Shown here: positions 35,225-43,719 of the stretch, one piece after another
Layout: each line of letters starts with the position of its first letter
Position numbering within the stretch: the stretch's first letter is position 1
Assembly (NCBI RefSeq): GCF_014654615.1
Contig: NZ_BNBB01000002.1
Span: 309,170 to 373,169 of the forward strand
Source of the DNA: Streptosporangium violaceochromogenes
GTDB lineage: Bacteria > Actinomycetota > Actinomycetes > Streptosporangiales > Streptosporangiaceae
Reading direction: 5' to 3'
Length of the DNA: 64,000 nucleotides
The notes under the pieces: model-generated
Database searches by the model: none
Seen by the model: only the letters and a program-made list of their open reading frames with translations
What the model was told of the DNA's origin: nothing
Program-made: the position numbers and the translations under genes

Positions 35225-36220
35225 TCAGCGTTCGGAGGCCCTCCTCGCCTGGTGCTGCCAGGCGAGGGTGTAGCGGGAACTGGTCATCGAGTAGTCCACG
35301 CTGCCACTGATCCAGAACTCCAGGCCGCGCACGTACGCGCGCACCGCCTCCGAGCCGAGCGCCTCCAGTGACGGGCGCAGCGCGACCATGTCGGCGATGG
35401 CCCGGTCGCGCATCCCGACGATCTCCTGCATCGCCTGCCGCCTGGAGTAGGCGCGGTGCCTGATCAGCACGTTCACCAGGTTGTTGCGGGAGTTGCCGCC
35501 GTCGTTCTCCTTGGCGTAGGAGATGAGGTCGTTGTCCCAGACGACGACGTCGTTGGCGCTCTCGGTGATCGCCCGGATTCCGGGGTGGCGCCACTCGTCG
35601 GCGCTGAGGGGGTGGCCGGTGGCGACGTCGATCAGGGTGAAGACCGTGAGCATGGCCCCGGTCCTGCGGCGCATGAAGATGTAGTCCTCCAGGGACGGCA
35701 CCACCTCGTCCTCGCGGTTGGCCGCCTCCCACACCTGGGCGAACAGGTAGTCCTTGGTGACGGTCCGCCAGCGGTCGAGTTGCTCGTCGTCGCCGTGGGC
35801 GGCGATCCTGCCCTTGATCTCCAGCAGTGCCTTGGCGAACACGTCGTCCACCGCGCATCCGGCGTCGAGGTCCTCAAGCACGGCGTAGAACTGGGGCAGC
35901 GCGCGGGCCATCCCGGCGGCACGGCGCTCCGACTCGCAGAAGGCGTCGTCGAAGGCGAACAGCCACACGCACCAGTCGGTCACCAGGCGGAGCAGGTGCT
36001 GCTCGGCGTAGGGGTAGGTCCGGGCGCCGAGCCACCCGTACTTCGCCTGCCTGTACCGCTCCACCATCTCGTCGTCGTTGAGCATGCCCGAGCCGACGAG
36101 CCACTCCAGGGTCTCGGCGTTGACCGCTTCGACATGGGGGTTCACCTCACTCGGGAAGGGGCAGAGCAGCTCAGGAAGACAGCAAGATCGGTCGAAACCG
36201 TGCGTAGTAGTAGTTCCCAC
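35225..36220 (-). CDS. Class I terpene synthase (probable sesquiterpene cyclase)
   Basis: 331 residues. It has the two metal-binding motifs of bacterial terpene cyclases: DDAFCE at 91-96 (aspartate-rich DDxxxE) and NDLISYAKE at 230-238 (NSE triad), plus the Arg-Tyr pair at 316-317 that closes over diphosphate. The N-terminal CPFPSEVNPHVE segment matches the family's start. The size and a DDxxxE rather than DDxxD motif fit sesquiterpene synthases, which cyclise farnesyl diphosphate; a monoterpene or diterpene product cannot be excluded. GTG 36220 is the only suitable start before the conserved segment; its Shine-Dalgarno is weak. No P450 or methyltransferase is adjacent. Confidence 0.9.
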   Translation of the reverse strand: MGTTTTHGFDRSCCLPELLCPFPSEVNPHVEAVNAETLEWLVGSGMLNDDEMVERYRQAKYGWLGARTYPYAEQHLLRLVTDWCVWLFAFDDAFCESERRAAGMARALPQFYAVLEDLDAGCAVDDVFAKALLEIKGRIAAHGDDEQLDRWRTVTKDYLFAQVWEAANREDEVVPSLEDYIFMRRRTGAMLTVFTLIDVATGHPLSADEWRHPGIRAITESANDVVVWDNDLISYAKENDGGNSRNNLVNVLIRHRAYSRRQAMQEIVGMRDRAIADMVALRPSLEALGSEAVRAYVRGLEFWISGSVDYSMTSSRYTLAWQHQARRASER

Positions 36221-36262
36221 TTACCCAGAATGGCCGAACCGGCAGGGGTTTCCTATACATCC

Positions 36263-36274
36263 TCCAATATTGGA
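36263..36274. promoter_or_regulatory. Perfect palindrome TCCAATATTGGA upstream of the terpene synthase
   Basis: A 12-base perfect inverted repeat lies 43 bases upstream of the terpene synthase start in an A+T-rich patch. On the minus strand it is followed by GTATAGG, a possible -10 element, so the palindrome would sit in the spacer or -35 region and could be an operator. The function is inferred. Confidence 0.5.
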
Positions 36275-36645
36275 ACGTCCCAAAAGAGGATTGACAGCCA
36301 GGCCATATGGGGGATTCGTCCCCATCAAACACTTCGACCACTCTCTCGCGAAGAAAGCACCGCGTGAGGGACCGACTCCACGGCGACATCCCGCCGCCTG
36401 CCGGTCCGCTTCCGGAAGACCACGCCGATCGACGGCGCCGGTCGAGGGCGCCCCGGCCCCGCCGTACGGCGCGAAGCCCTCCGCCCCTCCCCGTCCCGGC
36501 CGGCCCTGACGGGCGGGCGGCGGGCTCTTCGCGCTCAGGGCCGGACTGCACGGGCCGCATCGTGCCCCGGTAGGGTGGCCCACTGATCGCCGTGGGGAGG
36601 CGGAATTCACCGGGTGCCCCACGGGTTCATGTTGGGAAGAGGCGA
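36275..36645. other. Gene-free region between terpene synthase and PAC2 genes
   Basis: About 370 bases between divergent genes. Its first ~60 bases are A+T-rich (with AAAAGAGGATTGACA on the plus strand) and the rest is G+C-rich without a plausible gene: frames give Arg/Pro-rich translations and no start with a ribosome site. It should hold the promoters of both flanking genes. Confidence 0.4.
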
Positions 36646-37572
36646 ATGACGAAAGGCTGGCACACCGTGTTCGACCCGACGGATCTCTACCGGCTCGGCG
36701 GAGACATTCCCGAGCTGACCGATCCGGTGCTGCTCTACCACTTCGACGGGTTCGTGGACGCGGGGGGAGCGGGCCGGCTCGCCGTGGAACATCTGCTGAA
36801 CGAGCTGGAGCACCGGGTCGTGGCGACGTTCGACGTCGACCGCCTGCTCGACTACCGGTCACGGCGCCCGATCATGACCTTCGAAAACGACCGGTGGGTG
36901 AGCGTGGAGAGCCCCGAGCTGGCGCTGCGCCTGGCCCACGACACCGCGGGCACACCGTTCCTGCTGCTCAGCGGCCCCGAGCCCGACCGCGAGTGGGAGC
37001 TTTTCACCTCCGCCCTCGGCGCGCTGGTCACCCGGCTGGGGGTCGGAAGGCTGGTGACCGCCCACGGCATCCCGATGGCCGTCCCGCACACCCGCCCGCT
37101 GGGTGTCACCGGCCACGCCAGCCGTCCCGAGCTCGTCAGCGGCCAGACGAGCGCCTTCGGCACGGTCCAGGTGCCCGGCAGCGCGGCCGCGCTGATCGAG
37201 TTCCGGCTCGGCGCCAGGGGGCATGACGCCCTCGGCTACGCCGTGCACGTCCCCCACTACCTCGCCCAGGCCGAGTACCCCGCCGCCGCCGTCGCGGCGC
37301 TGGAGGCGATCGCCGGAGGCAGCGGCCTGGAGCTCCCCCTCGACGGCCTGCGCCAGGCGGCCGCCCGCACCGACACCGAGATCGCCGAGCAGATCAGGGC
37401 CTCCGACGAGCTGTCCACCGCCATCACCGGCCTGGAGCAGCAGTACGACGCCTTCGCCGCCGGTTCCGCGCAGAACCTGATGGCCGAGCCCTCCGAGATG
37501 CCCACCGGCGACGAGCTGGCCGCCCAGTTCGAGGCGTTCCTCGCCGAGCGCGACGAACGGCGCGGTGATTGA
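36646..37572 (+). CDS. PAC2 family protein
   Basis: 308 residues from ATG 36646 with GGGAAGAGG just upstream. The PAC2 fold is recognisable from DPVLLYHFDGFVDAGGAGRLAVEHLL near the N-terminus through LLLSGPEPDREWELF and HGIPMAVPHTRPLGVTGHA. PAC2 is a proteasome-assembly-chaperone family in eukaryotes. Actinobacterial members occur in organisms with 20S proteasomes, but their role there is not established. The C-terminal ~70 residues are helical and acidic. No neighbouring proteasome genes lie in the window. Confidence 0.87.
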   Translation: MTKGWHTVFDPTDLYRLGGDIPELTDPVLLYHFDGFVDAGGAGRLAVEHLLNELEHRVVATFDVDRLLDYRSRRPIMTFENDRWVSVESPELALRLAHDTAGTPFLLLSGPEPDREWELFTSALGALVTRLGVGRLVTAHGIPMAVPHTRPLGVTGHASRPELVSGQTSAFGTVQVPGSAAALIEFRLGARGHDALGYAVHVPHYLAQAEYPAAAVAALEAIAGGSGLELPLDGLRQAAARTDTEIAEQIRASDELSTAITGLEQQYDAFAAGSAQNLMAEPSEMPTGDELAAQFEAFLAERDERRGD

Positions 37573-37592
37573 ACCCCGCGCCGTACCGGACG

Positions 37593-38390
37593 TCAGTCGC
37601 GCAGCCGGGAGCGCAGAGCGCCCAGGTCGTCCTCGGTCCACCCTTGAGAGGCCAGCCAGGACAGCGGGCCGCCGAACCGGTTGTCCAGGACGTTCAGGAA
37701 CTGCTCGATGTACTCCGCGCGCGGCCGGTGGTCGTCGGACGGGCGTGAGTCGAGGTCGTCGCGGTAGGTGGGGCTGGCGCGCAGGCGCGCCAGGATGCCG
37801 TCGAGGCGGTCGCCGGTGGCGACGTAGTCGGCGACGATCGCCTCACGGGTGGCCCCGGCGACCTCCAGGGCCAGGGCGCTGACCACGCCGGTGCGGTCCT
37901 TGCCTGCCGCGCAGTGGACGATGGCCGCGCCGTCGTCGTGGGCCAGGGCGCGCAGGGCGGCCAGGATCGAGTCGGGGCGGTCGCGGAGATAGCCGTAGTA
38001 GTAGCCGGTCACCCGCAGCTCGGCGAGCTCCTCCTCAAGGCGCGTCTGCCAGGGCAGCACCCTGTCGGCGTCGATCCTGTCGGCGCCGACGTCGGTGTTC
38101 CTGCCCCCCTCGGCGAACAGGGTGAGGTGGTGGATGTTCACCCCGGTGACGGCCGTGAGCGGCCCCGGCCCCTCCAGGGACACCTCGGCCCCCGAGCGCA
38201 GGTCGACGACGTGGCGGAGGTTGAGCCCCCCGACGAGCAGCTCGATGTCGCGTTCCGTCAGCCCCTGGAGATTGTCCGATCGATACACCCGGCCGAAGCG
38301 GGTGGTTCCGCCGTCCACCGTCGCGAGCCCGCCGAGATCGCGCACGTTGACGGCACCTTCAAGATCAACCCATCGTGTCAGATCGTTCAT
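37593..38390 (-). CDS. Protein tyrosine/serine phosphatase, IphP type
   Basis: 265 residues. The active-site loop IVHCAAGKDRTG (HC-x5-R) sits near residue 155 and is the signature of IphP/PtpB-like bacterial phosphatases. The family's N-terminal substrate motif NVRDLGG and the downstream YRSDNLQGLTE are also present. It removes phosphate from Tyr or Ser/Thr residues or from phosphoinositides. ATG 38390 was chosen; a GTG one codon upstream is equally possible. It is convergent with the PAC2 gene (20-base gap) and divergent from the small membrane-protein gene. Confidence 0.9.
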   Translation of the reverse strand: MNDLTRWVDLEGAVNVRDLGGLATVDGGTTRFGRVYRSDNLQGLTERDIELLVGGLNLRHVVDLRSGAEVSLEGPGPLTAVTGVNIHHLTLFAEGGRNTDVGADRIDADRVLPWQTRLEEELAELRVTGYYYGYLRDRPDSILAALRALAHDDGAAIVHCAAGKDRTGVVSALALEVAGATREAIVADYVATGDRLDGILARLRASPTYRDDLDSRPSDDHRPRAEYIEQFLNVLDNRFGGPLSWLASQGWTEDDLGALRSRLRD

Positions 38391-38587
38391 CACCGATGAG
38401 CTTATACGTCATGGTATGGCCACGCAGTTAACATCCGGGCTCATTACCGCAAATGACAACTCCCTCCCCTGACCTTATGGTTTGCTCCTCGTTTTCCCAT
38501 CCGGCACGGGAGTCCGGGCGCGCCCTCCTCCGCCTCCGGGCACGCCCCGGGGCCGGGGGCGCGTGGAGCGGTCACTAGGTTGTCCGT

Positions 38588-38974
38588 GTGCTTCCCGTTT
38601 CCCTCACCACGATCCGCGTCTTCCTCCACGTCCTGGCCGCCACCGTCTGGGTCGGCGGCCAGCTGACCCTGGCCTTCCTCGTCCCGGCGCTGCGGGCGAC
38701 CGGCGCGGAGACGACCAGGGTCGCGGCCCGGGCGTTCAACCGGGTGGCCTGGCCGGCGTTCGCCGTCCTGGTCGCGACCGGTGTCTGGAACATGCTCCAG
38801 GTCTCCGGGACCTCGGACGCCTATCGCACCACGCTGCACGTGAAGACGGCGGTGGTGCTGGTCTCCGGAGTCGCGGCCTTCCTCCACACCCGGGCGACCT
38901 CCAAGGGGCTGATCGCCGCGATCAGCGGCCTGTCCGCGCTGGCGGCGCTCTTCCTCGGGATCATGCTGGGCTAG
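38588..38974 (+). CDS. Small CopD-like membrane protein
   Basis: 128 residues from GTG 38588 with four predicted helices. The segment IRVFLHVLAATVWVGGQLTLAFLVPAL matches the CopD/DUF2269-type motif in which a helix His and Trp-x-Gly-Gly could bind copper or haem; a second His lies in TTLHVKTAVVLVSG. It is about one third the size of full CopD, and no CopC is adjacent. It ends just before a strong hairpin terminator shared with the M6 protease gene. Confidence 0.75.
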   Translation: MLPVSLTTIRVFLHVLAATVWVGGQLTLAFLVPALRATGAETTRVAARAFNRVAWPAFAVLVATGVWNMLQVSGTSDAYRTTLHVKTAVVLVSGVAAFLHTRATSKGLIAAISGLSALAALFLGIMLG

Positions 38975-39000
38975 AGACGGGCCCGGGAACCCGGGAAAAC

Positions 39001-39032
39001 GAGCCGGCGCCTCGGGAAGAGGCCGCCGGCTC
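39001..39032. terminator. Bidirectional hairpin terminator
   Basis: GAGCCGGC-GCCTC and GAGGC-C-GCCGGCTC arms enclose a GGGAA loop; the hairpin is followed by TTCT on the plus strand and preceded by a short A-run (GGGAAAAC) that serves the opposite strand. It sits between convergent genes. Confidence 0.8.
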
Positions 39033-39054
39033 CTTCTCGGATCGGGAACGGACG

Positions 39055-41139
39055 TCAGAGACCGGTCAGGCGGCAGGTCGCGCGGGCGGTCACCGAGGGG
39101 TCGCTCTCGGAGACGGCGGTCAGGGTGATCACGGCCGGACCGCCGGCACCCGGGGCCCGGCGGGCGCCGACCGTCACGAGGGCCGCCTCCCCGAAGCCGG
39201 CGGCGGCGAGCCGGTTGGGCAGGGAGACGGTCCAGCCCCGGCCCTCGACGGAGGCCGAGAGCCGGTAGACGTCGGAGCCCAGGTAGGCGCTCACGTCCTC
39301 GGGGTGCCCCGCCCCGGCGGGAGCCGCCGCGCCGGTGTTGCGCAGCGGGAAACGGCAGGTGGGCGCCGCCGTGTCCGCCGGCGCGGCGGCGGGAAGCAGC
39401 CTGACGCCGCGCCGGGACGGCCCGGCGCCGTCGAGGGAGCGGATCGCCACCCGGTAGGACAGGACCCCCTCGCGGCCCCGCCGTACGTCCAGGACGTAGA
39501 AGTGGAGCCGGTTGGCCGGATCGACGTACTCGAACTCCGAGCCCGAGCCGGTGCCCGCGTGAAACAGCGCGTCCGACAACTGACGGTAGTCGCCGACCGT
39601 GACGGGGACGGCCGTGCCGTCGGGCAGGACGTAGTCGGTCATGCCGATGTCCTGAGGATTGGCGTCGATCACCCACTCGAAGGGCGCGCGATCGGCGTTC
39701 TTGGTCTTGGCCAGCAGCACGCCGGAGTCGGGTGTGAAGGAGTCGGCGCCCATCCGGTCGACGACCTCGACGGTGTAGTTGTCGTAGCCGCCGCCGTCGC
39801 AGAGCGGATCGGCGGCGGCGTCGCAGGCGGGGCTCAGGTCGCCGGCACCGAGCGCGACGTTGATCCCGGACAGGCCGTCCCGCCCCGGCCGGGCGGCCCG
39901 CGCGGTCACCCTGGCCACGACGGGCCCCGAGTGCGCCAGCGCCTCGCGGGACAGGCGCAGGACGTTCGCCTCGTCCACCATTCCCAGCTTGATCTTGTTG
40001 CGGAGCATGTGCTGGGCGCCCATCGAGGCTCCTGCGGTGGGCGGGATCAGCCAGCGGCTGTGCGGGCCGCCGGGGCCGTTGAAGCTGCCCCGGCTGAGCA
40101 TCTCCCAGATGCCGGTGTAGGCGCGGCGCGGCGGCACCCCGAAGGGGTTGTTGTAGTTGTCGGCGACGCCGAGGATGTGGCTGAGCTCGTGGGCGTAGAC
40201 CGCCTGCCCCGAGCTCTCGGCCTGCACCGACGTCCCCTTCGCGGCGTTGGGCCACAGGGAGGAGGCCGCGGCCCAGGAGGTCCACTCCACATACCGGGTA
40301 CCGGCCCAGTTGGGCAGGGCCGCGTCCGGCGGGCCGAAGTCGTCGGTCACCGCCTCCTTCGCCGGAAACCTCATCGGCCCGAACTCCTGCCAGGTGGCCG
40401 ACTCGTCCTGCCCGGCGCTCAGGTAGAAGACGAAGTCGAACCCCTCGGGGACCCCCTGTCCCTCGGCCGCGACCCACGCGGCCCTCCCGTCGCCTCTGAT
40501 GTTCCTGTCGCAGGTGTCCCCCGCCGGGCAGGCGCCCGGCTGGTACTCCATGGCGTACTCGTGGGCCTTGCCCGGCATCCGGTAGGGGCCGAAGGCGGTC
40601 AGCTCGACGCCGTAGCGCCCGCCGGAGTCCTCCATCCAGTACTCGTGGATGGTGTGTCCCCGGTTGAGCACGCCCGGGGTGTTGAGAAAGTCCCGGTAGA
40701 ACCGGGCGACCCGCTCACGCGGAAGGTCGTGGGCCTCGGCGCTGGGGTTGCCGAAGACCGTGGAACCCGCGGGCAGGGTGACCGCGAACGGCCGGTCGGT
40801 GTAGTCGAGCAGGACGAGCGCGCCGCGGAAGGTCCTCCTGGAGCCCCTGACCGAGGGATCGGCCCAGTCGGTGCCCGGCGGCCGGGTGTAGTCGGCCCAC
40901 GTCATGTGATCGGGGTTCTTCCAGCGCTGCGGGTCCAGAGGGGCCGGGTCGCCGGGCCTCGCCCCCGGCGGGGCCGGCGCGTCCCGCTGCCAGGGCTGGG
41001 TGCGGGGCCAGCGGCCCAGACGCCAGGGGTGGGCGGGGTCCGGCGGCGGCCCGGCCGAGACCGGGGGCGCGGCGAGTCCGATCGAGAGCAGCACGACTGC
41101 CGCGATCAACACTTTCCGTAACCTGGGGGGATGAGTCAC
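39055..41139 (-). CDS. Secreted M6 family metalloprotease (immune inhibitor A-like)
   Basis: 694 residues from GTG 41139. A Sec signal peptide (LIAAVVLLSIGLAAPPVSA) is followed by a propeptide region, an M6 catalytic domain and C-terminal beta-rich regions. The zinc motif is VYAHELSHILGVADNYNNP near residue 325 (HExxH, with the Asp/Asn region typical of M6). Two cysteine-rich spots (ACPAGDTCDRN, ACDAAADPLCDGG) suggest disulfides. It is probably an extracellular protease for nutrition or defence. The upstream 180 bases are A+T-rich and divergent with the amidohydrolase gene. Relatives exceed 600 residues, so length is normal. Confidence 0.87.
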   Translation of the reverse strand: MTHPPRLRKVLIAAVVLLSIGLAAPPVSAGPPPDPAHPWRLGRWPRTQPWQRDAPAPPGARPGDPAPLDPQRWKNPDHMTWADYTRPPGTDWADPSVRGSRRTFRGALVLLDYTDRPFAVTLPAGSTVFGNPSAEAHDLPRERVARFYRDFLNTPGVLNRGHTIHEYWMEDSGGRYGVELTAFGPYRMPGKAHEYAMEYQPGACPAGDTCDRNIRGDGRAAWVAAEGQGVPEGFDFVFYLSAGQDESATWQEFGPMRFPAKEAVTDDFGPPDAALPNWAGTRYVEWTSWAAASSLWPNAAKGTSVQAESSGQAVYAHELSHILGVADNYNNPFGVPPRRAYTGIWEMLSRGSFNGPGGPHSRWLIPPTAGASMGAQHMLRNKIKLGMVDEANVLRLSREALAHSGPVVARVTARAARPGRDGLSGINVALGAGDLSPACDAAADPLCDGGGYDNYTVEVVDRMGADSFTPDSGVLLAKTKNADRAPFEWVIDANPQDIGMTDYVLPDGTAVPVTVGDYRQLSDALFHAGTGSGSEFEYVDPANRLHFYVLDVRRGREGVLSYRVAIRSLDGAGPSRRGVRLLPAAAPADTAAPTCRFPLRNTGAAAPAGAGHPEDVSAYLGSDVYRLSASVEGRGWTVSLPNRLAAAGFGEAALVTVGARRAPGAGGPAVITLTAVSESDPSVTARATCRLTGL

Positions 41140-41321
41140 GACAAATGACGCTATAGATCTCTTTATCGTCGATCAATCACCTACGTGAGGAAGGTCATCC
41201 GATAGTGATCTTCCAGAGAATTACGGCAAATGCCGTGTTTTCCGGCGTTATCGCGCGACATTTGAGATCAGTGACCTAAAGCCCTTAACCTCTCCAAAAG
41301 GACAAAAGACCAGGAGTGTCT

Positions 41322-42419
41322 ATGCCCACGCGCGCGGCCGACGCGATCGGCAGGCGTTCCCGGCCGATGGTCGTCGTGCACAGCGCGCCGTTGGTCCTTC
41401 CCGTCTGCGGGCCGCCCGTCGAGGACGGCGCCCTCGCGGTCAGGGGCAACCGAGTGCTCCGGGTCGGTCCCCGCCGCGAGATCGAGGCGGCCTACCCCGA
41501 GCCCGTCCCCCTCCGCTGGCCCGGAATGATCACGCCGGGCCTGATCGACGCCCACCTCCGCCTCGACCTCACCGCTCCCCCGTCGCCGCCCGCCCACGTC
41601 CACGGGGTCACCGCGATCGCGAGCGTGGCGGGCGATCCGGAGACCGCCTCGGCGTTCGGCCGGAGCGGCCTGGGAGGCGTCACCTACCTGGAGACGCGCT
41701 GCCGGGACGAGACGCGCTGGGAGAGCGGGGGGCGCGACGCGCTGATCACCGCCATCCGCGAGGTGGACCACCCGGGGACCGTCGGCATCGCCCCGCACTC
41801 CCCCGACCCGCTGGTCATGGAGGATTTGGCCCTCCTGTCGCGGACGTTCCGGCTCCGGCTCCACATCGAGCTGGGCCGCCACCCCGTCACGCTCCTCGAC
41901 GAGGTGGGCGTCCTGGGCCCCGGCTGCCACGTGGCGGCCCTCGGCCCGCTCGACGAGGCCGACCGTAAAATCCTGCGGGACCGGGGCACGACGGTGGCGA
42001 TCTCCTCGCCGTTCGGCGCGGAGGGACTGCTGGAGGGCGAGAACCCGATCGCGCTCGGCACCCGCGCGGGAGGTGACCCGCTGGCCGCCGCCCGTGTGCT
42101 CGCCCGCGACCTGCCCCACGACCTCGACCCCCGTGACCTCGACCGGCTCCTCGTCGAGGCGGTCACCCTGGGCGGGGCCCGCGCCCTGGGCATGGCCGAG
42201 GGCCCGCACCGGCTGGGATGCCTGGGGCCGGGCAGCCGGGCCGACTTCGCCGTCTTCGCGGTGGGGGCCGACGCGCGGACCGCCTACACGGCTCTGCTGC
42301 GCGAGGGGCCGGGACACTGCGTGGCCACCTTCTCCGGCGGCCGTCTCCGCTGGCGCCTGGACGGCTCCCAGGGCCGCGGGAACACCACCGGCGACGCCGG
42401 GACCCGGCGCCCGGCGTGA
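41322..42419 (+). CDS. Amidohydrolase-superfamily protein with degenerate metal site
   Basis: 365 residues. The overall plan of a cytosine deaminase/aminofutalosine deaminase-like amidohydrolase is clear: an N-terminal beta-domain (PVEDGALAVRGNRVLRVG), PGLIDAHLRLDL at strand 1, and the C-terminal SRADFAVFAV with LGGARALGMAEG. However, the HxH metal pair of strand 1 is His-Leu-Arg, and only scattered His residues remain where metal ligands should fall. It may be inactive or use an altered metal site. The ATG at 41322 follows CAGGAG with five-base spacing; the GTG at 41316 lies within that ribosome site. The 3' end carries a 16-base tandem duplication across the stop codon. Confidence 0.75.
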   Translation: MPTRAADAIGRRSRPMVVVHSAPLVLPVCGPPVEDGALAVRGNRVLRVGPRREIEAAYPEPVPLRWPGMITPGLIDAHLRLDLTAPPSPPAHVHGVTAIASVAGDPETASAFGRSGLGGVTYLETRCRDETRWESGGRDALITAIREVDHPGTVGIAPHSPDPLVMEDLALLSRTFRLRLHIELGRHPVTLLDEVGVLGPGCHVAALGPLDEADRKILRDRGTTVAISSPFGAEGLLEGENPIALGTRAGGDPLAAARVLARDLPHDLDPRDLDRLLVEAVTLGGARALGMAEGPHRLGCLGPGSRADFAVFAVGADARTAYTALLREGPGHCVATFSGGRLRWRLDGSQGRGNTTGDAGTRRPA

Positions 42420-42442
42420 CCGGGGGCCGGCGTGACCGGGGG
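42411..42442. repeat. Perfect 16-base tandem duplication spanning the amidohydrolase stop codon
   Basis: CCGGCGTGACCGGGGG is repeated at 42411-42426 and 42427-42442, so the terminal Ala-stop sequence occurs twice. This looks like a recent slippage or duplication event. Confidence 0.85.
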
Positions 42443-42510
42443 CCGAGCGGGAGCGCCTTCCGCGAAGCCTTCCACGAGCCCTTCCGCGGGGCTCGCGGGC
42501 GCCGCCCTCG

Positions 42511-43638
42511 CTACCGCCGGGCGGCGGCGTGCAGGTGGAAAGCCCGCCGGTGGGCGGCCCGCACGGCATGATGGTCGGCGCCGTCATAGCCGTCGGGGTC
42601 GGCGTGCACGGTGGCGGCGTTCAGGCGCGGCAGACCGCAGATCAGCCGGTGCTCGGCCTCCACCGCCACGGCGTGGGCCTCCACCAGCGACAGATCGTGA
42701 CAGACCACGATGTCCACCTCGGCGCGCAGCGTGTGGCCGATCCAGCGCAGCCGCAGCGACCCCACCCGCCGCACACCGGGGGTGGACAGGAGGATCCGCT
42801 CGGCCCGATCGATCAGGGCCGGGTCGACGGCGTCCATCAGCCGGTGGTAGATCTCCCTGGCCGCGTCGCGCAGCACGAAGCAGATCGCCACCGTGATCAG
42901 CAGGCCGACGGCCGGGTCGGCGAGGGGCCACCCCAGGGCCGTGCCTCCGGCGCCGAGCAGGACGGCCAGCGAGGTGAAGCCGTCGGCGCGGGCGTGCAGC
43001 CCGTCGGCGATCAGCGCGGCCGAGCCGATCTGGCGGCCGACCCTGATCCGGTAGCGGGCCACCCCCTCGTTGCCCAGGAAGCCGACCAGCCCGGCGACGG
43101 CGACCCAGCCGAGCGCGTGCACCTCCTGGGGGGCGATCAGGCGCTTCACCGTCTCGTATCCGGCGACCGCGGCCGACAGGGCGATGATCGCCACGATGAC
43201 GATCCCCGCGAGATCCTCGGCCCTGCCGTAGCCGTAGGTGAACCGGCGGGTGGCCGTCCGCCTGCCGAGGGAGAAGGCGATCGCCAGCGGGAGCGCGGTC
43301 AGGGCGTCGGCGAGGTTGTGCAGCGTGTCGCCCAGCAGCGCCACGGAGCCGGAGAAGGCCACGATCACGGCCTGGATCGCGCCGGTGGCGATCAGCACCG
43401 CGAAGGAGACGGCCAGCACGCGCATGCCCCTGCTGCTGGTCTCCAGCGCCGCGTCGGTCCTGTCGGCGGCGCCGTGACCGTGCGGGGTGAGGACGTGGGC
43501 GGCCCGCGCCACCAGCCCGGCGAACCCGCCGTCTCCGGGCGGTCGCCCCCGGTCCTGCCCGTGCCCGTGACCATGTCCATGTCCGTCTCCGTGGCGATCT
43601 CCGGGGATCGGGGGATCGGCATCCCTCTGATCGGACAT
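42511..43638 (-). CDS. Cation diffusion facilitator (CDF) metal exporter with His-rich N-terminus
   Basis: 375 residues from ATG 43638. Residues ~16-30 are a His/Gly/Asp run (HGDGHGHGHGHG) likely to bind zinc. Six membrane helices follow, with the CDF metal site pairs visible as DTLHNLADAL (helix 2) and ADGLHARADGF (helix 5), i.e. HxxxD in both. The C-terminal cytosolic domain (residues ~290-350) is the usual ferredoxin-like metal sensor. It exports Zn2+ or similar divalent metals in exchange for protons. It is divergent from an ArsR regulator 80-odd bases away, which probably represses it until metal is in excess. Confidence 0.93.
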   Translation of the reverse strand: MSDQRDADPPIPGDRHGDGHGHGHGHGQDRGRPPGDGGFAGLVARAAHVLTPHGHGAADRTDAALETSSRGMRVLAVSFAVLIATGAIQAVIVAFSGSVALLGDTLHNLADALTALPLAIAFSLGRRTATRRFTYGYGRAEDLAGIVIVAIIALSAAVAGYETVKRLIAPQEVHALGWVAVAGLVGFLGNEGVARYRIRVGRQIGSAALIADGLHARADGFTSLAVLLGAGGTALGWPLADPAVGLLITVAICFVLRDAAREIYHRLMDAVDPALIDRAERILLSTPGVRRVGSLRLRWIGHTLRAEVDIVVCHDLSLVEAHAVAVEAEHRLICGLPRLNAATVHADPDGYDGADHHAVRAAHRRAFHLHAAARR

Positions 43639-43675
43639 AGGCACCTCGCTTGCGAACGACACCCTCGTCTCGGAT

Positions 43676-43693
43676 TATATGTATTCATGTACG
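43676..43693. promoter_or_regulatory. A+T-rich putative ArsR operator/promoter
   Basis: TATATGTATTCATGTACG in an otherwise G+C-rich region contains ATGTA-TTC-ATGTA, a direct repeat of the half-site. ArsR/SmtB sensors bind A+T-rich sites like this overlapping their own promoters. It lies between the divergent CDF and ArsR genes. Confidence 0.5.
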
Positions 43694-43719
43694 CACGCGA
43701 CAACGACTCAGGTGCCGAC

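Noticed and set aside
36290..36315. TTGACA near CATATG as a plus-strand promoter
   Set aside because: Spacing between the hexamers is only seven bases, and the next plus-strand gene is over 330 bases away.
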